Assembly (NCBI GenBank): GCA_902805735.1
Contig: CADCTW010000222.1
Coordinates: 1-33,808, forward strand
Reading direction: 5' to 3'
Origin: an uncultured Gemmatimonadota bacterium
GTDB lineage: Bacteria; Gemmatimonadota; Gemmatimonadetes; Longimicrobiales; Longimicrobiaceae
DNA length: 33,808 nucleotides
Made by a program: the position numbers and the translations under genes. Within the stretch, counting starts at the first letter, position 1. Every line of letters begins with the position of its first letter. The notes beneath the pieces were generated by a model. That model saw only the letters and a list, made by a program, of their open reading frames with translations. It was not told the DNA's origin and searched no databases. Positions 32,412 to 33,808 of the stretch are shown piece by piece.

Positions 32412-32869
32412 GGCTTTTCCCCGTGGGACAGGGTTGCCTGGTCGCGGAGGAGCTCCGCCAGGTCGACCAGGTTCACGAGCTGGGCGCCCACGCGGGCCAC
32501 CCCCACCACGTACCCGCCGGCGTGCGGCGCGGGCCGGATGGCCTCGGCGGGTACCGTCATCACCTCGTGCACCGCCTCGGCGGCCACGCCCACGCGCCCC
32601 GCGTCGCTCTGGGTGACGAGCACGGCGGGGGTGCGCCCCGCCTCCAGCCGCAGCTCCAGCGCGGGCGCCACGTCCACCACCGGCACCAGCTCGCCGCGCA
32701 GGCGCAGCACCCCCAGCAGGTGCTCCGGCATGTCGGGAAGCGCGTGCACGGGCATCCGCGTCACCACCTCCTGCACCAGCAGGATGTCGCACGCGTGCAG
32801 CTCTCCGCCGATGCGGAACGCCACCACCTGCATCTCCTCGCCGGTGAGGGCGCGTTCAGAGAAGCTCAT
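32408..32869 (-). CDS. cheW: CheW-like chemosensory adaptor (first copy)
   Basis: A 153-residue CheW protein: MQVVAFRIGGELHACDILLVQEV, HLLGVLRLRGELVPVVDVAPAL, LVTQSDAGRVGVAAEAVHEVM and ARVGAQLVNLVDLAELL. It is more divergent than the second copy; a Cys and His replace the usual residues in the first strand. ATG 32869 is used here, but the CheW fold begins at MQVVAF and MSFSERALTGEE is a short lead. It is separated from cheB by a 67 bp gap holding one repeat A arm. Two different CheW proteins in one operon suggest a two-receptor or two-array arrangement, or a non-chemotaxis chemosensory system. Confidence 0.93.
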   Translation of the reverse strand: MSFSERALTGEEMQVVAFRIGGELHACDILLVQEVVTRMPVHALPDMPEHLLGVLRLRGELVPVVDVAPALELRLEAGRTPAVLVTQSDAGRVGVAAEAVHEVMTVPAEAIRPAPHAGGYVVGVARVGAQLVNLVDLAELLRDQATLSHGEKP

Positions 32870-32893
32870 CCAGAATACCCCGGATAACTCCTC

Positions 32894-32921
32894 CTCTGTG
32901 TCTCTGTGTCTCTGTGTGAGA
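32894..32921. repeat. Repeat A, single (right) arm
   Basis: A single right-hand arm (CTCTGTGTCTCTGTGTGAG type) in the cheB-cheW gap, about 15 bp beyond the cheB stop. It is in the opposite arm orientation to the other single-arm copies. Confidence 0.8.
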
Positions 32922-32936
32922 TCCTTTTCCCTTTGC

Positions 32937-33808
32937 TCATGCGCCGATCCCCGGGAGCGGCAGTTGGTCCACGACGGCCTCGATCTCGGCGGCGATGTGG
33001 TCCAGGGGGAGGACGGTGTCGGCCCACTCGGCGGCGGCCTGGGGCATCCCCCAGATCACGGCGCTGGCGCGGTCCTGCGCGATGCCGCGGCCCCCCGCCT
33101 CGCGGATCCCGCGCAGCCCGTCGGCGCCGTCGCGGCCCATCCCCGTGAGCACCACGCCCAGCGAGCGGGCGCCGTAGACGGCGGCCACGCTGTGGAAGAG
33201 GGGGTCCGCGGCGGGGCGCACGCCCCACACCGAGGGCTCCTGGTCCAGCGCGATCCTCACCTCGCCGCCCCCGCTCACCACGCGCATGTGGAAGTCGCCG
33301 GGGGCCAGGTACACGTGGTCGCGCCGAACCGGCTCGCCGTCCTCCGCCTCGCTCACGGAAAGGCCGCCCATCCCGTCCAGCCGCTCGGCCAGGGTGCGGG
33401 TGAAGCGCGGGGGCATGTGCTGCACCACCAGCACCGTGGCCCCCAGCGGGTTGCGCAGGCGGGGGAGCAGCTCGGCCAGCGCCCGCGGCCCGCCGGTGGC
33501 CGCCGCCACCGCCACCGCCGCGGAGGGCTGCTCGCCCTCGCGCAGGCGGGGGCGCACCGGCGCCGGGGGCGCGCGGCGCGGCATGCGCACGGGCACCGCC
33601 GAGAGGTTGGCGGATGCCGCGGCGCGCAGCGCGTCCAGCAACTGGTCCGCAACCGTCTCCAGGTTCAGCGAGATGGTGCCGCTGGGCTTGGCGATAAAGT
33701 CCACCGCGCCGAAGTCCAGGGCGCGCATGGTGGCCTCCGCGCGCTCCGTGGTGTAGGCGGAGAGCATCACCACGGGGCGCGGCGTCTCGCTCATGATGTA
33801 CCCCAGCG
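32937..33808 (-). CDS. cheB: CheB-like protein-glutamate methylesterase, 5' truncated, catalytic Ser replaced
   Basis: At least 290 codons are present; the gene runs off the right edge inside its receiver domain, so the phosphoacceptor Asp is outside the window. The visible receiver end reads PVVMLSAYTTERA...GAVDFIAKPSG, typical of CheB. After a basic linker comes the methylesterase domain: VAVAAATGGPRALAELL, VLVVQHMPPRFTRTLAERLD, VYLAPGDFHM, VLTGMGRDGADGLRGIREAGG. In CheB the first motif is normally ASTGG with the nucleophile Ser; here it reads AATGG (Ala at 33498-33500). The triad His (33417-33419) and Asp (33129-33131) are kept. The gene is probably a non-catalytic or altered CheB. It heads the cheB-cheW-cheW operon. 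Confidence 0.93.
   Translation of the reverse strand, partial: LGYIMSETPRPVVMLSAYTTERAEATMRALDFGAVDFIAKPSGTISLNLETVADQLLDALRAAASANLSAVPVRMPRRAPPAPVRPRLREGEQPSAAVAVAAATGGPRALAELLPRLRNPLGATVLVVQHMPPRFTRTLAERLDGMGGLSVSEAEDGEPVRRDHVYLAPGDFHMRVVSGGGEVRIALDQEPSVWGVRPAADPLFHSVAAVYGARSLGVVLTGMGRDGADGLRGIREAGGRGIAQDRASAVIWGMPQAAAEWADTVLPLDHIAAEIEAVVDQLPLPGIGA

Overview
The window is GC-rich, densely coding bacterial chromosome. It runs from the 5' end of a 16S rRNA gene at the left edge to a truncated cheB at the right edge. Base composition, the MreB/MutS/MutL gene content, a DUF3098-like small membrane protein and two families of dispersed palindromic intergenic repeats fit a Gemmatimonadota-type (Longimicrobium-like) organism. 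That placement is inference; only about 69 nt of 16S is present, too little to settle it.

Layout. 1-471 (minus): start of 16S with a ~300 nt leader and two strong tandem promoters. 507-6927 (minus): mutL, mutS, mreB and a VOC-family gene in transcription order. 7075-8341: a small plus-strand gene converging on a secreted protein of unknown function. 8421-13613 (minus): a signalling cluster of GAF histidine kinase, double-domain KaiC-like ATPase and single-domain response regulator, followed after a repeat block by a second, paralogous GAF kinase. 13723-18964: two GH13 sugar enzymes (alpha-glucosidase, TreS-like) on opposite strands, flanking a visibly lower-GC two-gene insert of an AAA ATPase and a small protein with a PD-(D/E)XK-like motif. 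This insert is the best candidate for an undescribed system, probably defence. 19151-20068: BrkB/YihY membrane protein. 20389-23251: an unusual ATP-grasp/fold-III PLP decarboxylase fusion overlapping a protein with a candidate Cys-His-Asp triad, which looks like a small-molecule or peptide-tailoring pair. 24034-26538: a UvrA2-type protein lacking the UvrB-binding domain. 27239-29649: a quinone-oxidoreductase-like MDR protein, a photoactive-yellow-protein homologue with an N-terminal four-Cys motif, and a putative lipoprotein. 29738-30044: tRNA-Val(TAC) just behind a small membrane-protein gene with a leaderless-type promoter. 30077-33808 (minus): chemosensory operon cheB-cheW-cheW-TPR-peptidase MA, in which the CheB catalytic serine position reads alanine.

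Repeat family A is a 26-28 bp arm pair around a ~10 nt loop. It sits within about 20 bp of the stop codon of nearly every transcription unit, as full hairpins (mostly between convergent genes) or as single arms. brkB and uvrA read into a copy, which supplies their last codons and stop. Repeat family B is a ~120 bp imperfect palindrome found near 10 kb and 19 kb.
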